Assembly (NCBI GenBank): GCA_902762565.1
Contig: CACWOS010000040.1
Location: forward strand, 1 to 47,284
Source of the DNA: an uncultured Prevotellaceae bacterium
GTDB taxonomy: Bacteria; Bacteroidota; Bacteroidia; Bacteroidales; Bacteroidaceae
Length of the DNA stretch: 47,284 nt
Direction: 5' to 3'
Made by a program: the position numbers and the translations under genes. The notes under the pieces are model-generated. The model saw only the letters and a list, made by a program, of their open reading frames with translations, was not told the origin of the DNA and did not search any database. This document shows positions 7,899 through 16,576 of this stretch, piece by piece (within the stretch, counting starts at the first letter, position 1; each line of letters starts with the position of its first letter).

Positions 7899-9212
7899 AT
7901 GAATATAGCTATTGTAGGAACTGGTTATGTGGGCTTGGTTAGTGGCACATGCTTTGCCGAAATGGGTGCTCACGTAACCTGCGTCGATGTGGACGCAAAA
8001 AAGATTGAGAAATTGAATAACGGCATAATGCCGATTTATGAACCTGGTCTTGAGGAATTGGTAAAACGTAATGTAGAGTTTGAACGCTTGAAGTTTACTA
8101 CGGACCTGACTGAAGTCCTTGACGATGTGGAGGTGGTATTCTCTGCCGTAGGTACGCCTCCTGACGAAGATGGCAGTGCCGACCTGAAATACGTGTTGGC
8201 CGTTGCCCGTCAGTTTGGTCAGAACATCAACAAATACACCATTCTCGTCACCAAGTCGACAGTTCCGGTGGGTACTGCCAAGAAGGTGAAGGCTGCCATT
8301 CAGGAAGAGTTGGACAAGCGTGGGGTTGATGTTCCTTTCGATGTTGCCTCAAACCCAGAATTCCTAAAGGAAGGAGCTGCCATCAAGGACTTTATGTCGC
8401 CCGATCGTGTGGTGGTGGGTACTGAGAGCGAGAAGGCCAAGGAGGTCATGACTCGTTTGTACAAGCCGTTCCTCATCAATAACTTCCGCGTCATCTTCAT
8501 GGATATCCCATCGGCAGAGATGACCAAGTATGCCGCCAATGCCATGTTGGCTACGCGTATCTCGTTTATGAACGATATTGCCAACCTGTGCGAGCGTGTA
8601 GGTGCCAATGTCGATGCTGTGCGCAAGGGTATTGGTACGGATGCACGTATCGGCACGAAGTTCTTGTATGCTGGTTGCGGCTATGGTGGAAGCTGTTTCC
8701 CAAAGGACGTGAAAGCTCTGATGCACACAGGTATCGATAACGACTATCACATGGAGGTTATCGAGGCTGTAGAACGTGTCAATGAGAAGCAGAAGAGCAT
8801 TGTCTATGACAAGATTATCAAGGCCGTCGGTAGTGTCAAGGGCAAGACAATAGCTATTGCTGGTCTGAGCTTCAAACCTGAAACCGACGATATGCGTGAA
8901 GCTCCAGCACTTGTGGTCATTGATAAACTCTTGAAGGATGGTGCCACGATTCGTGTGTTCGATCCCATTGCGATGGACGAGTGTAAGCGTAGGATAGGGG
9001 ATAGTGTTACCTATTGCAAGAATATGTACGATGCTGCTGATGGTGCCGACGTCTTTGCGTTGATGACGGAGTGGCGCCAGTTCCGACTGCCTTCGTGGAA
9101 TGTCATCAAGAAGGTGATGAACGGCAATGTCATCGTGGATGGCCGAAACATCTACGACCGGCAGGAAGTCGAAGAACAGGGATTCGTTTATACAAGAATA
9201 GGAGAACGTTGA
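7899..9212 (+). CDS. ugd: UDP-glucose 6-dehydrogenase
   Basis: The 437-residue product belongs to the UDP-glucose/GDP-mannose dehydrogenase family, which makes UDP-glucuronate for capsule and surface glycans. It has the N-terminal NAD-binding loop GTGYVGLVSG, the central EFLKEGAAIKDF segment, and the active-site motif GYGGSCFPKD with the catalytic Cys. The C-terminal domain begins near IAIAGLSFKPETDDMREAP. Length and domains are complete. It lies 27 bases after the FprA gene, and its stop codon falls in the loop of a strong terminator. Confidence 0.93.
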   Translation: MNIAIVGTGYVGLVSGTCFAEMGAHVTCVDVDAKKIEKLNNGIMPIYEPGLEELVKRNVEFERLKFTTDLTEVLDDVEVVFSAVGTPPDEDGSADLKYVLAVARQFGQNINKYTILVTKSTVPVGTAKKVKAAIQEELDKRGVDVPFDVASNPEFLKEGAAIKDFMSPDRVVVGTESEKAKEVMTRLYKPFLINNFRVIFMDIPSAEMTKYAANAMLATRISFMNDIANLCERVGANVDAVRKGIGTDARIGTKFLYAGCGYGGSCFPKDVKALMHTGIDNDYHMEVIEAVERVNEKQKSIVYDKIIKAVGSVKGKTIAIAGLSFKPETDDMREAPALVVIDKLLKDGATIRVFDPIAMDECKRRIGDSVTYCKNMYDAADGADVFALMTEWRQFRLPSWNVIKKVMNGNVIVDGRNIYDRQEVEEQGFVYTRIGER

Positions 9213-9230
9213 GTTCTCCTATTTCTTTTG
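9197..9230 (+). terminator. Rho-independent terminator of ugd
   Basis: AATAGGAGAAC (197-207 of the 9000s) and GTTCTCCTATT (213-223) form a perfect 11-bp stem with a five-base loop, followed by TTCTTTTG. The ugd stop codon TGA (9210-9212) sits in the loop. Confidence 0.85.
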
Positions 9231-9264
9231 TGACCTCGTTAGGATTGATTTCATCGATCCCAAG

Positions 9265-9338
9265 TGACCCCGTTGGGATTCAAACCCAAGACCTTCAGAA
9301 CCGGAATCTGACGCTCTATTCAGCTAAGCTACGGGGCC
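9265..9338 (-). tRNA. tRNA-Arg (anticodon CCG)
   Basis: Read on the minus strand, the 74 bases fold as a tRNA: acceptor GGCCCCG/CGGGGTC (one G-U), D arm GC..TTAGCTGAATAGAGC, anticodon stem TCAGA/TCTGA with loop TTCCGGT (anticodon CCG), and T arm TTGGG/CCCAA around TTTGAAT. The discriminator is A and no CCA is encoded. A TACCTTTG promoter box is 11 bases upstream (9356-9349). Confidence 0.95.
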
Positions 9339-9348
9339 AAAACGACTG

Positions 9349-9356
9349 CAAAGGTA
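9349..9356 (-). promoter_or_regulatory. -7 box of the tRNA-Arg gene
   Basis: CAAAGGTA on the plus strand reads TACCTTTG toward the tRNA. No TTG box is found at the standard distance; that position is taken by a heptamer repeat (AGTGAAT) at 9367-9396. Confidence 0.6.
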
Positions 9357-9366
9357 CAATAAAAAA

Positions 9367-9396
9367 GTGAATAGTGAATAGTGAATAGTGAAAAAG
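9367..9396. repeat. Heptamer tandem repeat (AGTGAAT)
   Basis: Four copies of AGTGAAT or AGTGAAA lie upstream of the tRNA gene, in the 242-base space between the tRNA and asnA. Confidence 0.8.
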
Positions 9397-9495
9397 TTAG
9401 GGAATTATGATTTGTTAACGAGAGGTTTACTGGTGCAAAAAGATAGTAAATATCAAGGATTTCTTTCATTTTGCAAAAATAATTGGCGTTTTTGT

Positions 9496-9525
9496 TTGCA
9501 ATTTAATATTTTATGTGTACCTTTG
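9496..9525 (+). promoter_or_regulatory. Promoter of asnA
   Basis: TTG (9496-9498), 19 bases, then TACCTTTG (9518-9525). The leader to the ATG at 9581 contains a degenerate repeat AAATTGTAAATAGT. Confidence 0.75.
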
Positions 9526-9580
9526 CGCGTCAAAAATAACAAATTGTAAATAGTAAATTGTCAAATTGTAAATCTACGAG

Positions 9581-10618
9581 ATGAGTCAACTGATTAAACC
9601 CGTCGGATATGAAGCGCTGCTCGACATGAAACAAACTGAGCAGGGCATTAAACTGATCAAGGAGTTTTTCCAGCAGAATCTGAGCACAGAGTTGCGTCTG
9701 CGTCGTGTGACAGCTCCGTTGTTTGTACTTCAGGGCTTAGGAATCAACGATGACCTGAATGGTGTGGAGCGTGCAGTGACGTTCCCTATCAAGGATTTGG
9801 GCGATGCACGTGCAGAGGTGGTACACTCGCTGGCCAAATGGAAACGTCTGAGTCTGGCGGAGTATAAGATAGAGCCAGGCTACGGCATCTATACCGATAT
9901 GAATGCCATCCGTGCTGACGAAGAACTGGATAATCTGCACTCGTTGTATGTCGACCAGTGGGACTGGGAAGCTGTCATCACTAAGGAGCAGCGCACCATC
10001 GCTTATCTGAAAAACGTGGTGGAGCGCATCTATGCTGCCATCCGTCGTACGGAATATCTGACCTGTGAGACCTATCCTCAGATAAAGCCCTTCCTGCCTG
10101 AGAAGATACATTTTATCCATGCTGAGGAGTTGTTGCAGATGTATCCTGACAAGACGCCCAAAGAGCGTGAGGATGCCATCTGCGAGCAGTATGGCGCCGT
10201 GTTCATCATGGGTATTGGCGGTAAGCTGAGCAATGGCGAGAAACACGACGGTCGTGCACCAGACTATGATGACTGGAGCACGATGGGTGAGAACGGTAAG
10301 GCTGGCTTGAATGGTGATATTCTTATCTGGTATCCTGTGCTGGGACGTTCTTTTGAACTTTCGTCCATGGGTATCCGTGTGGATAAGGAGAGTTTGTTGC
10401 GTCAGTTGCAGATAGAAGGCAAGGAAGAACGTGAAAAACTATACTTCCATCAGAAACTGCTCAGCGACCAGTTGCCCTTAAGTATTGGTGGCGGTATCGG
10501 ACAAAGCCGTCTATGTATGGTGCTGCTACATAAGGGACATATCGGTGAGATTCAAGCTTCCATCTGGCCTGATGAAATGCGCGCTGAATGCAAGGAAATG
10601 GGTATGCCGCTGATTTAA
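9581..10618 (+). CDS. asnA: Aspartate--ammonia ligase (asparagine synthetase A)
   Basis: The 345-residue product is full-length AsnA, which forms asparagine from aspartate, ammonia and ATP and has a class II aminoacyl-tRNA-synthetase-like core. Visible family segments are LRLRRVTAPLFVLQGLGINDDLNGVE near the N-terminus, HSLAKWKRLSL, DQWDWEAVI (about residue 125) and the C-terminal GGGIGQSRLCMVLL. It has its own promoter upstream. The downstream region to dnaX (10619-10680) contains a twice-repeated CGCAT(A/T)CGCTAAATGA element and no clear T-run terminator. Confidence 0.95.
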   Translation: MSQLIKPVGYEALLDMKQTEQGIKLIKEFFQQNLSTELRLRRVTAPLFVLQGLGINDDLNGVERAVTFPIKDLGDARAEVVHSLAKWKRLSLAEYKIEPGYGIYTDMNAIRADEELDNLHSLYVDQWDWEAVITKEQRTIAYLKNVVERIYAAIRRTEYLTCETYPQIKPFLPEKIHFIHAEELLQMYPDKTPKEREDAICEQYGAVFIMGIGGKLSNGEKHDGRAPDYDDWSTMGENGKAGLNGDILIWYPVLGRSFELSSMGIRVDKESLLRQLQIEGKEEREKLYFHQKLLSDQLPLSIGGGIGQSRLCMVLLHKGHIGEIQASIWPDEMRAECKEMGMPLI

Positions 10619-10680
10619 CGCATACGCTAAATGATATATTTGGCGCATTCGCTAAATGAAAAATGATAAATGATAACTGG

Positions 10681-12504
10681 TTAGGCCAGTTCGAGACTAA
10701 GAAGTTCCCTCAATTTCATGATTGAGGGATTTTCTTTTTCCATGAGTTCGTATTGGTCACGACGTGAGAGAATCTTCTCCTGCTCCTGATGTTCTGCCAC
10801 GCGCATGGAGAGCGTGATGGAGTTGTTGTGTAGGTAGACTTGCAGCGTCTTGATGATGTTACCCTTAATCTCCTCCATTTGTTGCATGGCCAGTTGGTTT
10901 TCAACTACCACCTCAACGTGTGGAAAGTCCAGAATCTCTGGGTTCATGTTCTTCATACGTGTGGCGATACCACTGAACTTCTGAGGCATACGGTTACACA
11001 TAGACATCCACTGCAATTCCAAGTCTTGCTGTGAGAACTCCTGCTGCTCATCACCTTGTTTGCTGTTTGGATCACTCTCAGACAGTGTGCCTGGAATGAT
11101 GTGCATCTTGCGTTGTTCACCGCCTTTCTTCAGGAGGTTGTTCCATGAGAAGCCCACTTTGCCCTTCAGTTGGGGACGGGAGGAAGAACTGTAGTTTGCC
11201 GTAGGTTGGCTTGGGATATTAGAATCACTAGAAACACTAGAAGCACTAGAATCTCTAGATGTTCTAGATTGAGTAGAGACACTTGAGGGTGATTCAACAG
11301 GCTCAGCCACGGCTACCTGTGGAACCGTGGTCTTGGGCTGAGTCTGCTGTATCAGTTGCTTAAACAGGGATTTCAATCTTCTGGGCTTACGCCCACTGCC
11401 AGGCCCCTCCTCGGGCTGTGTAATCTGGGCAATCTCTATGAGCGTCAGTTCCACCAGCAGTCGCTTGTTCGACGACTGGCGATAGTTGATGTCGCACTGG
11501 TTCGTCAGTCTTAATGCTTGATAGAGGAATGTTGTTTCGCACTTCTGAGCCTGTTCCTGATAGCGCTGGCGTTGTTGGTCGCTGACCTCTAGCAGGGGCA
11601 GCGTCTGTGGGTCCTTAGCCATCAGTACGTTTCGTACATGCTTGGCTAGTCCCTGGATGAGCAGTCCACCATCGAAGCCCTTGTTGATGACGTTGTTCAG
11701 CAGCACCATCACGTCTGCTACCTTATTGATAATAGAGAGGTCGATGATCTGGAAGTAGTTCTCTGAGTCCAGCACGTTCAGGTCTTCTATCACCTTCTGA
11801 TACGTGATGTTGCCCTGACAGAACGATGCAGCCTGGTCGAAGATGCTCAGGGCATCGCGCATACCACCGTCAGCCTTCTCGGCTATCACGGCCAGTGCCT
11901 CTTCCTCATAGCTAATGCCCTCCTTCTCGGCCACTGACTTCAGGTGGTCAATGGTGTTACGCACCGTCATGCGCTCGAAGTCGTAAATCTGACAGCGACT
12001 CAGAATGGTCGGCAGAATCTTGTGCTTTTCCGTTGTGGCCAAAATGAAGATGACATGTGCGGGCGGCTCTTCCAGCGTCTTCAAGAAGGCGTTGAAAGCT
12101 GCAGTCGACAGCATGTGTACCTCGTCGATGATAAACACCTTGTATTTGCCAACCTGCGGCGGAATGCGCGTCTGTTCCATCAACGTCTTGATGTGCTCAA
12201 CCGAGTTATTCGACGCAGCATCCAGTTCGAAGATGTTAAACGAACGCTGTTCGTTGAATGCCTGACACGACTCACACTGTCCACACGCCTCACCGTCTTC
12301 TGTGGGCGACATACAGTTGATGGCCTTGGCAAAGATACGTGCGCAGGTCGTCTTACCCACACCACGTGGTCCGCAGAACAGGTAGGCGTGAGCCAGTTTC
12401 CCGCTCTTCACGGCGTTCTTCAGTGTTGTGGTCAGTGCCTGTTGCCCCACTACCGTGTCAAAGGTTGTTGGGCGATATTTACGGGCCGAAACAATATATT
12501 CCAT
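10681..12504 (-). CDS. dnaX: DNA polymerase III subunit gamma/tau
   Basis: The 607-residue product is the clamp-loader ATPase. The AAA+ domain shows the P-loop GPRGVGKT (45-52), zinc-binding cysteines 64, 74, 77 and 80 (CGQCESC), the Walker B segment VFIIDEVHMLS and the SRC arginine finger (ILSRCQIYDF). The ATG at 12504 gives the conserved start MEYIVSARKYRPTTF. A Ser-rich linker around residues 410-435 is encoded by tandem nonamers (TTCTAGTGN). The C-terminal part, involved in polymerase contacts, is divergent as usual in Bacteroidetes. It is transcribed from a promoter back to back with that of the next gene. Confidence 0.95.
   Translation of the reverse strand: MEYIVSARKYRPTTFDTVVGQQALTTTLKNAVKSGKLAHAYLFCGPRGVGKTTCARIFAKAINCMSPTEDGEACGQCESCQAFNEQRSFNIFELDAASNNSVEHIKTLMEQTRIPPQVGKYKVFIIDEVHMLSTAAFNAFLKTLEEPPAHVIFILATTEKHKILPTILSRCQIYDFERMTVRNTIDHLKSVAEKEGISYEEEALAVIAEKADGGMRDALSIFDQAASFCQGNITYQKVIEDLNVLDSENYFQIIDLSIINKVADVMVLLNNVINKGFDGGLLIQGLAKHVRNVLMAKDPQTLPLLEVSDQQRQRYQEQAQKCETTFLYQALRLTNQCDINYRQSSNKRLLVELTLIEIAQITQPEEGPGSGRKPRRLKSLFKQLIQQTQPKTTVPQVAVAEPVESPSSVSTQSRTSRDSSASSVSSDSNIPSQPTANYSSSSRPQLKGKVGFSWNNLLKKGGEQRKMHIIPGTLSESDPNSKQGDEQQEFSQQDLELQWMSMCNRMPQKFSGIATRMKNMNPEILDFPHVEVVVENQLAMQQMEEIKGNIIKTLQVYLHNNSITLSMRVAEHQEQEKILSRRDQYELMEKENPSIMKLRELLSLELA
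11216..11275. repeat. Nonamer tandem repeat inside dnaX
   Basis: On the coding strand, copies of NTTCTAGTG and decayed versions repeat with a 9-base period and encode a Ser/Asp/Ala linker. The period is a multiple of three, so copy number can change without frameshift. Confidence 0.75.
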
Positions 12505-12525
12505 ACTTTTTTGAAAATTATGGTG

Positions 12526-12555
12526 CAAAGATACAAAATAATTGATAATTGACAA
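12526..12555 (-). promoter_or_regulatory. Promoter of dnaX
   Basis: TATCTTTG (12533-12526) and TTG (12555-12553, minus strand) are separated by 19 bases. The TTG is half of the palindrome CAATTG at 12553-12558, whose other half serves the divergent promoter. Confidence 0.75.
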
Positions 12556-12585
12556 TTGATAATTGATAATTATTTTGTAATTTTG
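12556..12585 (+). promoter_or_regulatory. Promoter of the FtsB/DivIC-like gene
   Basis: TTG (12556-12558) and TAATTTTG (12578-12585) are separated by 19 bases. It is the mirror image of the dnaX promoter around CAATTG. Confidence 0.7.
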
Positions 12586-12606
12586 TCGGCGAAAAGAAAG
12601 AAAAGT

Positions 12607-12954
12607 ATGAAAAAGGTAAAATCGTTCTTGCTACGCATCTATCATATTCCCGCCTTGAAATATATTGTGGTGGCGTTGATTGCTGTTGTTCTCATTGGTT
12701 TTGTCGATGAGAACAGCGTATGGAATCATATGCGCAATAAGCAGCGTATCAGTGATTTGGAGGATGAGATAGAACAATATAACGAACGCTTCCGTGAGGA
12801 TCAGGAAAAGATCCGTACGCTCGATAGTAATCCTAAAGCTATTGAAAAGATTGCCCGTGAGCGCTATTTTATGAAAGCTGACGATGAGGATGTGTTCGTG
12901 TTGAGTGACGATGAGAAACCAGACCTGATGACAACCGATGAGACAGCTCAGTAA
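12607..12954 (+). CDS. FtsB/DivIC-like septum formation protein
   Basis: The 115-residue protein has a short cytoplasmic N-terminus, one membrane segment (YIVVALIAVVLIGFV, about residues 18-32) and a coiled coil (ISDLEDEIEQYNERFREDQEKIRTLD), followed by NPKAIEKIARERYFMKADDEDVFVL, the conserved tail of FtsB/DivIC proteins. These bitopic proteins join the divisome complex with FtsL and FtsQ. The ATG at 12607 follows the promoter at 12578; the open frame extends upstream without support. It overlaps the next gene by 17 bases. Confidence 0.88.
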   Translation: MKKVKSFLLRIYHIPALKYIVVALIAVVLIGFVDENSVWNHMRNKQRISDLEDEIEQYNERFREDQEKIRTLDSNPKAIEKIARERYFMKADDEDVFVLSDDEKPDLMTTDETAQ

Positions 12955-13339
12955 CATTGAAACCATCGTAATGTTGGTTGGCGGCCTATTGATGGTTGTG
13001 GCTTCTGGTGCCAGCCTTTTCCTGCAGTCGTGGGCCCCCTACGTGTTTGCCCCAGGTGCTTTGATGTTTGCTGCCATGCAAATGCGTCAGCGTTATGACG
13101 GTCCCAATTTCAATATCCGTCGCCTGCGCCGAATGATGCTGTTGAGCGATGCCTTGTTTTTGGTAGCGGCTCTGTTTATGTTTGCCAACAATGGCAATTT
13201 CCTGGGTCTCCAGTATCTGTCCTATATAAAATATGTACATAATAACTGGATTGTCATCCTGCTCGTTGCAGCCATTTTGCAACTCTATGCCAGCCATAGA
13301 ATCAGCAACGAACTGGAGAAAGACGCAAAAAAACGCTAA
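12938..13339 (+). CDS. Small integral membrane protein, function unknown
   Basis: The 133-residue protein has four predicted membrane segments (about residues 8-28, 33-48, 66-86 and 103-120), a basic loop RRLRRMM and a charged C-terminus ELEKDAKKR. I do not recognise a named family, although similar proteins commonly follow FtsB/DivIC-like genes in Bacteroidales. The 17-base overlap with the upstream gene implies translational coupling and perhaps a role at the membrane linked to division; that is inference from position. Confidence 0.75.
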   Translation: MRQLSNIETIVMLVGGLLMVVASGASLFLQSWAPYVFAPGALMFAAMQMRQRYDGPNFNIRRLRRMMLLSDALFLVAALFMFANNGNFLGLQYLSYIKYVHNNWIVILLVAAILQLYASHRISNELEKDAKKR

Positions 13340-13398
13340 ATAATTGCACAATTGTTTTAAAATGCGCAAATATTTTTTCATATTTCAATAGAAGGTTG

Positions 13399-13406
13399 TA
13401 CTTTTG
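13399..13406 (+). promoter_or_regulatory. -7 box of the DUF4369 lipoprotein gene
   Basis: TACTTTTG lies 10 bases before the ATG at 13417; no TTG is found at the usual spacing. Confidence 0.5.
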
Positions 13407-13416
13407 CCAATGAAAT

Positions 13417-14214
13417 ATGAACATAAATATGTCTATGAACAAAATAATCTATTCATTTGCCCTCGTCGCAGTCTTGACGTCGTGTGCCAGTTCCTATCGT
13501 GTGGAGGGTAGTTCGTCAGTCTCTGCGCTTGATGGAAACAAACTCTATCTGAGAGCTGTCAAGGATGGCGAAGCAAAGAATATCGACTCATGCGATGTGG
13601 TGCATGGCGAGTTCCACTTTGCTGGATTGTTGGATACCGTACGCATGGCCAACCTCTATATGGACGACGAGAGCATCATGCCTGTCGTGCTGGAGGAAGG
13701 CGACATCGTAATTAAGATAGACAATGCCAGTCAGACTGTTGGTGGCACGCCACTGAACGACAGCCTGTATCACTTTATAGACCGTCACAACCAGCTTACC
13801 AGTCGTATGAATGAACTCTCGCACCGTCAGAGTCAGATGCTGCTGGATGGTATTGACGAGGAGACCATTGATCGTGAGTTGTCGATAGAGGCTGCCCAGA
13901 TAGCACAGCAGGAAGACTCGCTGGTTACCAATTTTATCGTAGATAATTTTGAGAATGTGTTAGGTCCTGGTGTGTTTATGATGATTACCAGCCAGTATCG
14001 TTTCCCTGTGCTGACCCCACAGATAGAGTATATCATGTCGAAAGCGACCAAGACTTTTAAGAACGACTCTTATGTTCGTGAGTATTATCAGGCCGCACAG
14101 GAAAACGAGCAACGCATGAACGGACTGAGCGAGACGGCTTCGACTCCAGCTCCTGTTGACTCCGTAGCACCTCAGACGCCTGCTGCCCCGTTGGTAAACA
14201 TGCCTAAGCCATGA
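13417..14214 (+). CDS. DUF4369 domain lipoprotein
   Basis: The 265-residue product has a lipoprotein signal (FALVAVLTSCASS, lipidation Cys near residue 23), then a DUF4369-like beta domain (LYLRAVKDGEAKNIDSCDV, GEFHFAGLLDTVRMANLYMD, VLEEGDIVIKI). DUF4369 normally precedes a thioredoxin-like domain in envelope proteins; here a helical region replaces it and the tail is Pro/Ala rich, so no redox active site is present. Alternative starts exist at 13429 and 13435. Its stop overlaps the dihydroorotase start (ATGA at 14211). Confidence 0.8.
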   Translation: MNINMSMNKIIYSFALVAVLTSCASSYRVEGSSSVSALDGNKLYLRAVKDGEAKNIDSCDVVHGEFHFAGLLDTVRMANLYMDDESIMPVVLEEGDIVIKIDNASQTVGGTPLNDSLYHFIDRHNQLTSRMNELSHRQSQMLLDGIDEETIDRELSIEAAQIAQQEDSLVTNFIVDNFENVLGPGVFMMITSQYRFPVLTPQIEYIMSKATKTFKNDSYVREYYQAAQENEQRMNGLSETASTPAPVDSVAPQTPAAPLVNMPKP

Positions 14215-15560
14215 GAATACTAATCAAAGGGGGATATATTGTCAATGAAGGCCGTGTCATCAAGGGTGACATCGCCATTGAAGACGGTAATATTATCTTT
14301 ATATCGCAAGCTCCAAAATACGCATCAGTCGCTGCTCCTTTGTTTGACTCCATCATCGATGCCACGGGTTGTTATGTCCTGCCAGGTATCATTGACGACC
14401 ATGTGCATTTTCGTGAGCCTGGACTGACGGAGAAGGCTGATATCGATACAGAAAGTAGGGCTGCTGCTGCCGGTGGTGTTACTTCTTTTTTTGATATGCC
14501 CAACTGCAATCCACAGACGACTACGCTGGAGGCTTTGGAAGAGAAGTTTGCTTTGGCCCGTGAGAAGAGCCACGTAAACTACTCGTTCTTCTATGGGGCC
14601 ACCAACGATAATACGGAAACCTTTGCCCAGCTGCCTGCAGACAGGATTCCAGGCATCAAGCTGTTTATGGGGTCATCGACGGGTAATATGCTGGTTGACA
14701 AGCAGCAAGCGCTGGAACGCATCTTCAAGACCTGCAAGCTGCCCTTGATGGCACATTGTGAGGATACTGACATCATCAATCGGAATATGGCTGAGGTTAA
14801 GCAGGCTTGGGGAGACGATCCTCAGGTGTCACTTCATCCGTTGATTCGCAGCGAGGAGGCCTGTCTGGCATCGTCGCGTAAGGCGGTGGAACTGGCCAAG
14901 AAATATGGTACACGCCTGCATATAGCCCATATCTCTACCGCAGAAGAACTGGAGCTCTTTACCGCGTGTAGCGACTCAGTTGCAACAAACATCACCGCTG
15001 AGGCCTGCGTGGGCCATCTTTACTTTACGCAATTAGACCATGAACGTCTGGGCGCAAAGATAAAGGTGAATCCTGCTATCAAGACACCCGTCGACCAGTT
15101 TATGTTGCGCGAGGCCCTGAATGATGGGCGCATCAGTGTTGTTGCTACTGACCATGCTCCTCATCTGCTGAGTCAAAAGGAGGGTGGGTGTGCTAAGGCT
15201 GCCTCAGGTATGCCTATGATACAATTCTCGCTGGTCACCATGCTCGAACTTGTTGACGAGGGTGTGCTGACCATTCAACGATTGGTAGAGTTGATGTGTC
15301 ATAATCCTGCCCGTTTGTTTGGTGTTAACCAACGAGGCTTTTTGCGTACAGGTTATCGTGCTGACATCACGATCGTACGCCCTAAGTCACCTTGGACGGT
15401 GACAAAAGACTGTATCCTGAGCAAGTGCGGTTGGAGTCCATTGGAGGGCCATACTTTTAATTGGCAGGTGGAACGTACCTTATGTAACGGACATACCGTA
15501 TACCACAATGGTCAAGTGGATAACACTTATATTGGAGAAGAAATAGCCTTTAAGCATTAA
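14211..15560 (+). CDS. pyrC: Dihydroorotase
   Basis: The 449-residue amidohydrolase carries metal-binding HVHFREPG near residue 64, the lysine-bearing strand IKLFMGSSTG, LMAHCEDTDII, LHIAHISTAEE and the catalytic VATDHAPH near residue 315. These are the type I dihydroorotase motifs; the enzyme closes carbamoyl-aspartate to dihydroorotate in pyrimidine synthesis. Allantoinase or dihydropyrimidinase is less likely given FREPG and CEDTD. The gene overlaps the lipoprotein gene by four bases, probably an operon reaching the acyltransferase gene. Confidence 0.92.
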   Translation: MRILIKGGYIVNEGRVIKGDIAIEDGNIIFISQAPKYASVAAPLFDSIIDATGCYVLPGIIDDHVHFREPGLTEKADIDTESRAAAAGGVTSFFDMPNCNPQTTTLEALEEKFALAREKSHVNYSFFYGATNDNTETFAQLPADRIPGIKLFMGSSTGNMLVDKQQALERIFKTCKLPLMAHCEDTDIINRNMAEVKQAWGDDPQVSLHPLIRSEEACLASSRKAVELAKKYGTRLHIAHISTAEELELFTACSDSVATNITAEACVGHLYFTQLDHERLGAKIKVNPAIKTPVDQFMLREALNDGRISVVATDHAPHLLSQKEGGCAKAASGMPMIQFSLVTMLELVDEGVLTIQRLVELMCHNPARLFGVNQRGFLRTGYRADITIVRPKSPWTVTKDCILSKCGWSPLEGHTFNWQVERTLCNGHTVYHNGQVDNTYIGEEIAFKH

Positions 15561-15587
15561 CTCTTAATTCTTAACTCTTAACTAAAA

Positions 15588-16562
15588 ATGATAGCACGTT
15601 TCGCCATACCTTTCTTTCTGTTGATGACGCTTGTCGTGGTACCATTGATTTTGGCATTACTGTTCAGATATCTGTTGCCACGTCGGTTATGGCGCCGTAC
15701 CTCCCTCGCGTGTACCTTCATCTTATGGGTACTCACGGGCTATGGCTTCCTGTTAGGTTTCCAACAGTTTCAGGTGCGCCATATTGAGTATGCTTCTGCT
15801 GACCTGCCTGCGGCCTTCGATGGCTATCGCATTGTACAGTTTACAGATGCCCATGTGGCCTCGATGACCCAGCAGATGGTACAGCGGGCTGTTGACAGCA
15901 TCAATGCCCAGCATGCTGATGCTATTGTATTTACTGGCGATATGCAGAATATATGGCCAGACGAGTTACCTTCACAGACGTCGTATTTCCGTCAGTTGAA
16001 GGCCAAGGATGGTGTCTTTGCCATTTTAGGCAATCACGACTATGCCGTCTATCAAGACTGTGACGAAGCAGAGAAGACGGCCAATTGTGCGAAGACCGTT
16101 AAGGCCTTTCGTGATATGGGTTTCGACCTCTTGCTGAACGAGCATCGTATTATTTGTCGTGATTCCGACAGCATCGTTATTGCAGGCATGGAGAACTGGG
16201 GCATCGTCAAGCGTATGCCTCGTCGTGGTGATGTACAGAAGACCCTCTCTCAGCCATCAGCCATCAGCCATCAGGCTTTTACTGTCATGCTTCAGCACGA
16301 CCCTACTTGTTGGCGCGAGAAAATTCTACCTGAATGCAACGCCCAACTGACGCTTAGCGGTCATACCCATGGAGGACAGATTGAACTCTTAGGTTGGTCG
16401 CCTGTAGCCATGAAGTATCATGAGTGGGGTGGACTCTATAAGGAGGGCTCCCGAGCACTATACGTCTCTACGGGCTTAGGCGCCCTCATTCCCTTCCGTC
16501 TTGGTCTTCCTGGCGAAATCGTTGTAATCACATTGCGGGCTAAAGCCCTAAATGATAATTGA
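15588..16562 (+). CDS. Membrane-anchored metallophosphoesterase
   Basis: The 324-residue protein has two N-terminal membrane segments (residues 4-24 and 37-57) followed by a calcineurin-like phosphoesterase domain with QFTDAHV, FTGDMQN, GNHDYA, QHDP and GHTHGG. It resembles the YkuE/UDP-diacylglucosamine-hydrolase-like group facing the periplasm. The substrate is unknown, though its neighbour is a lipid acyltransferase. Residues about 222-230 (QPSAISHQ) are coded by three heptamers CAGCCAT at 16253-16276, an insertion of 21 bases that keeps the frame. Confidence 0.88.
   Translation: MIARFAIPFFLLMTLVVVPLILALLFRYLLPRRLWRRTSLACTFILWVLTGYGFLLGFQQFQVRHIEYASADLPAAFDGYRIVQFTDAHVASMTQQMVQRAVDSINAQHADAIVFTGDMQNIWPDELPSQTSYFRQLKAKDGVFAILGNHDYAVYQDCDEAEKTANCAKTVKAFRDMGFDLLLNEHRIICRDSDSIVIAGMENWGIVKRMPRRGDVQKTLSQPSAISHQAFTVMLQHDPTCWREKILPECNAQLTLSGHTHGGQIELLGWSPVAMKYHEWGGLYKEGSRALYVSTGLGALIPFRLGLPGEIVVITLRAKALNDN
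16253..16276. repeat. Heptamer tandem repeat (CAGCCAT) inside a phosphoesterase gene
   Basis: Three exact copies of CAGCCAT plus CAG lie in the coding sequence between two conserved motifs. Confidence 0.85.
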
Positions 16563-16576
16563 AAAATGATATAATT

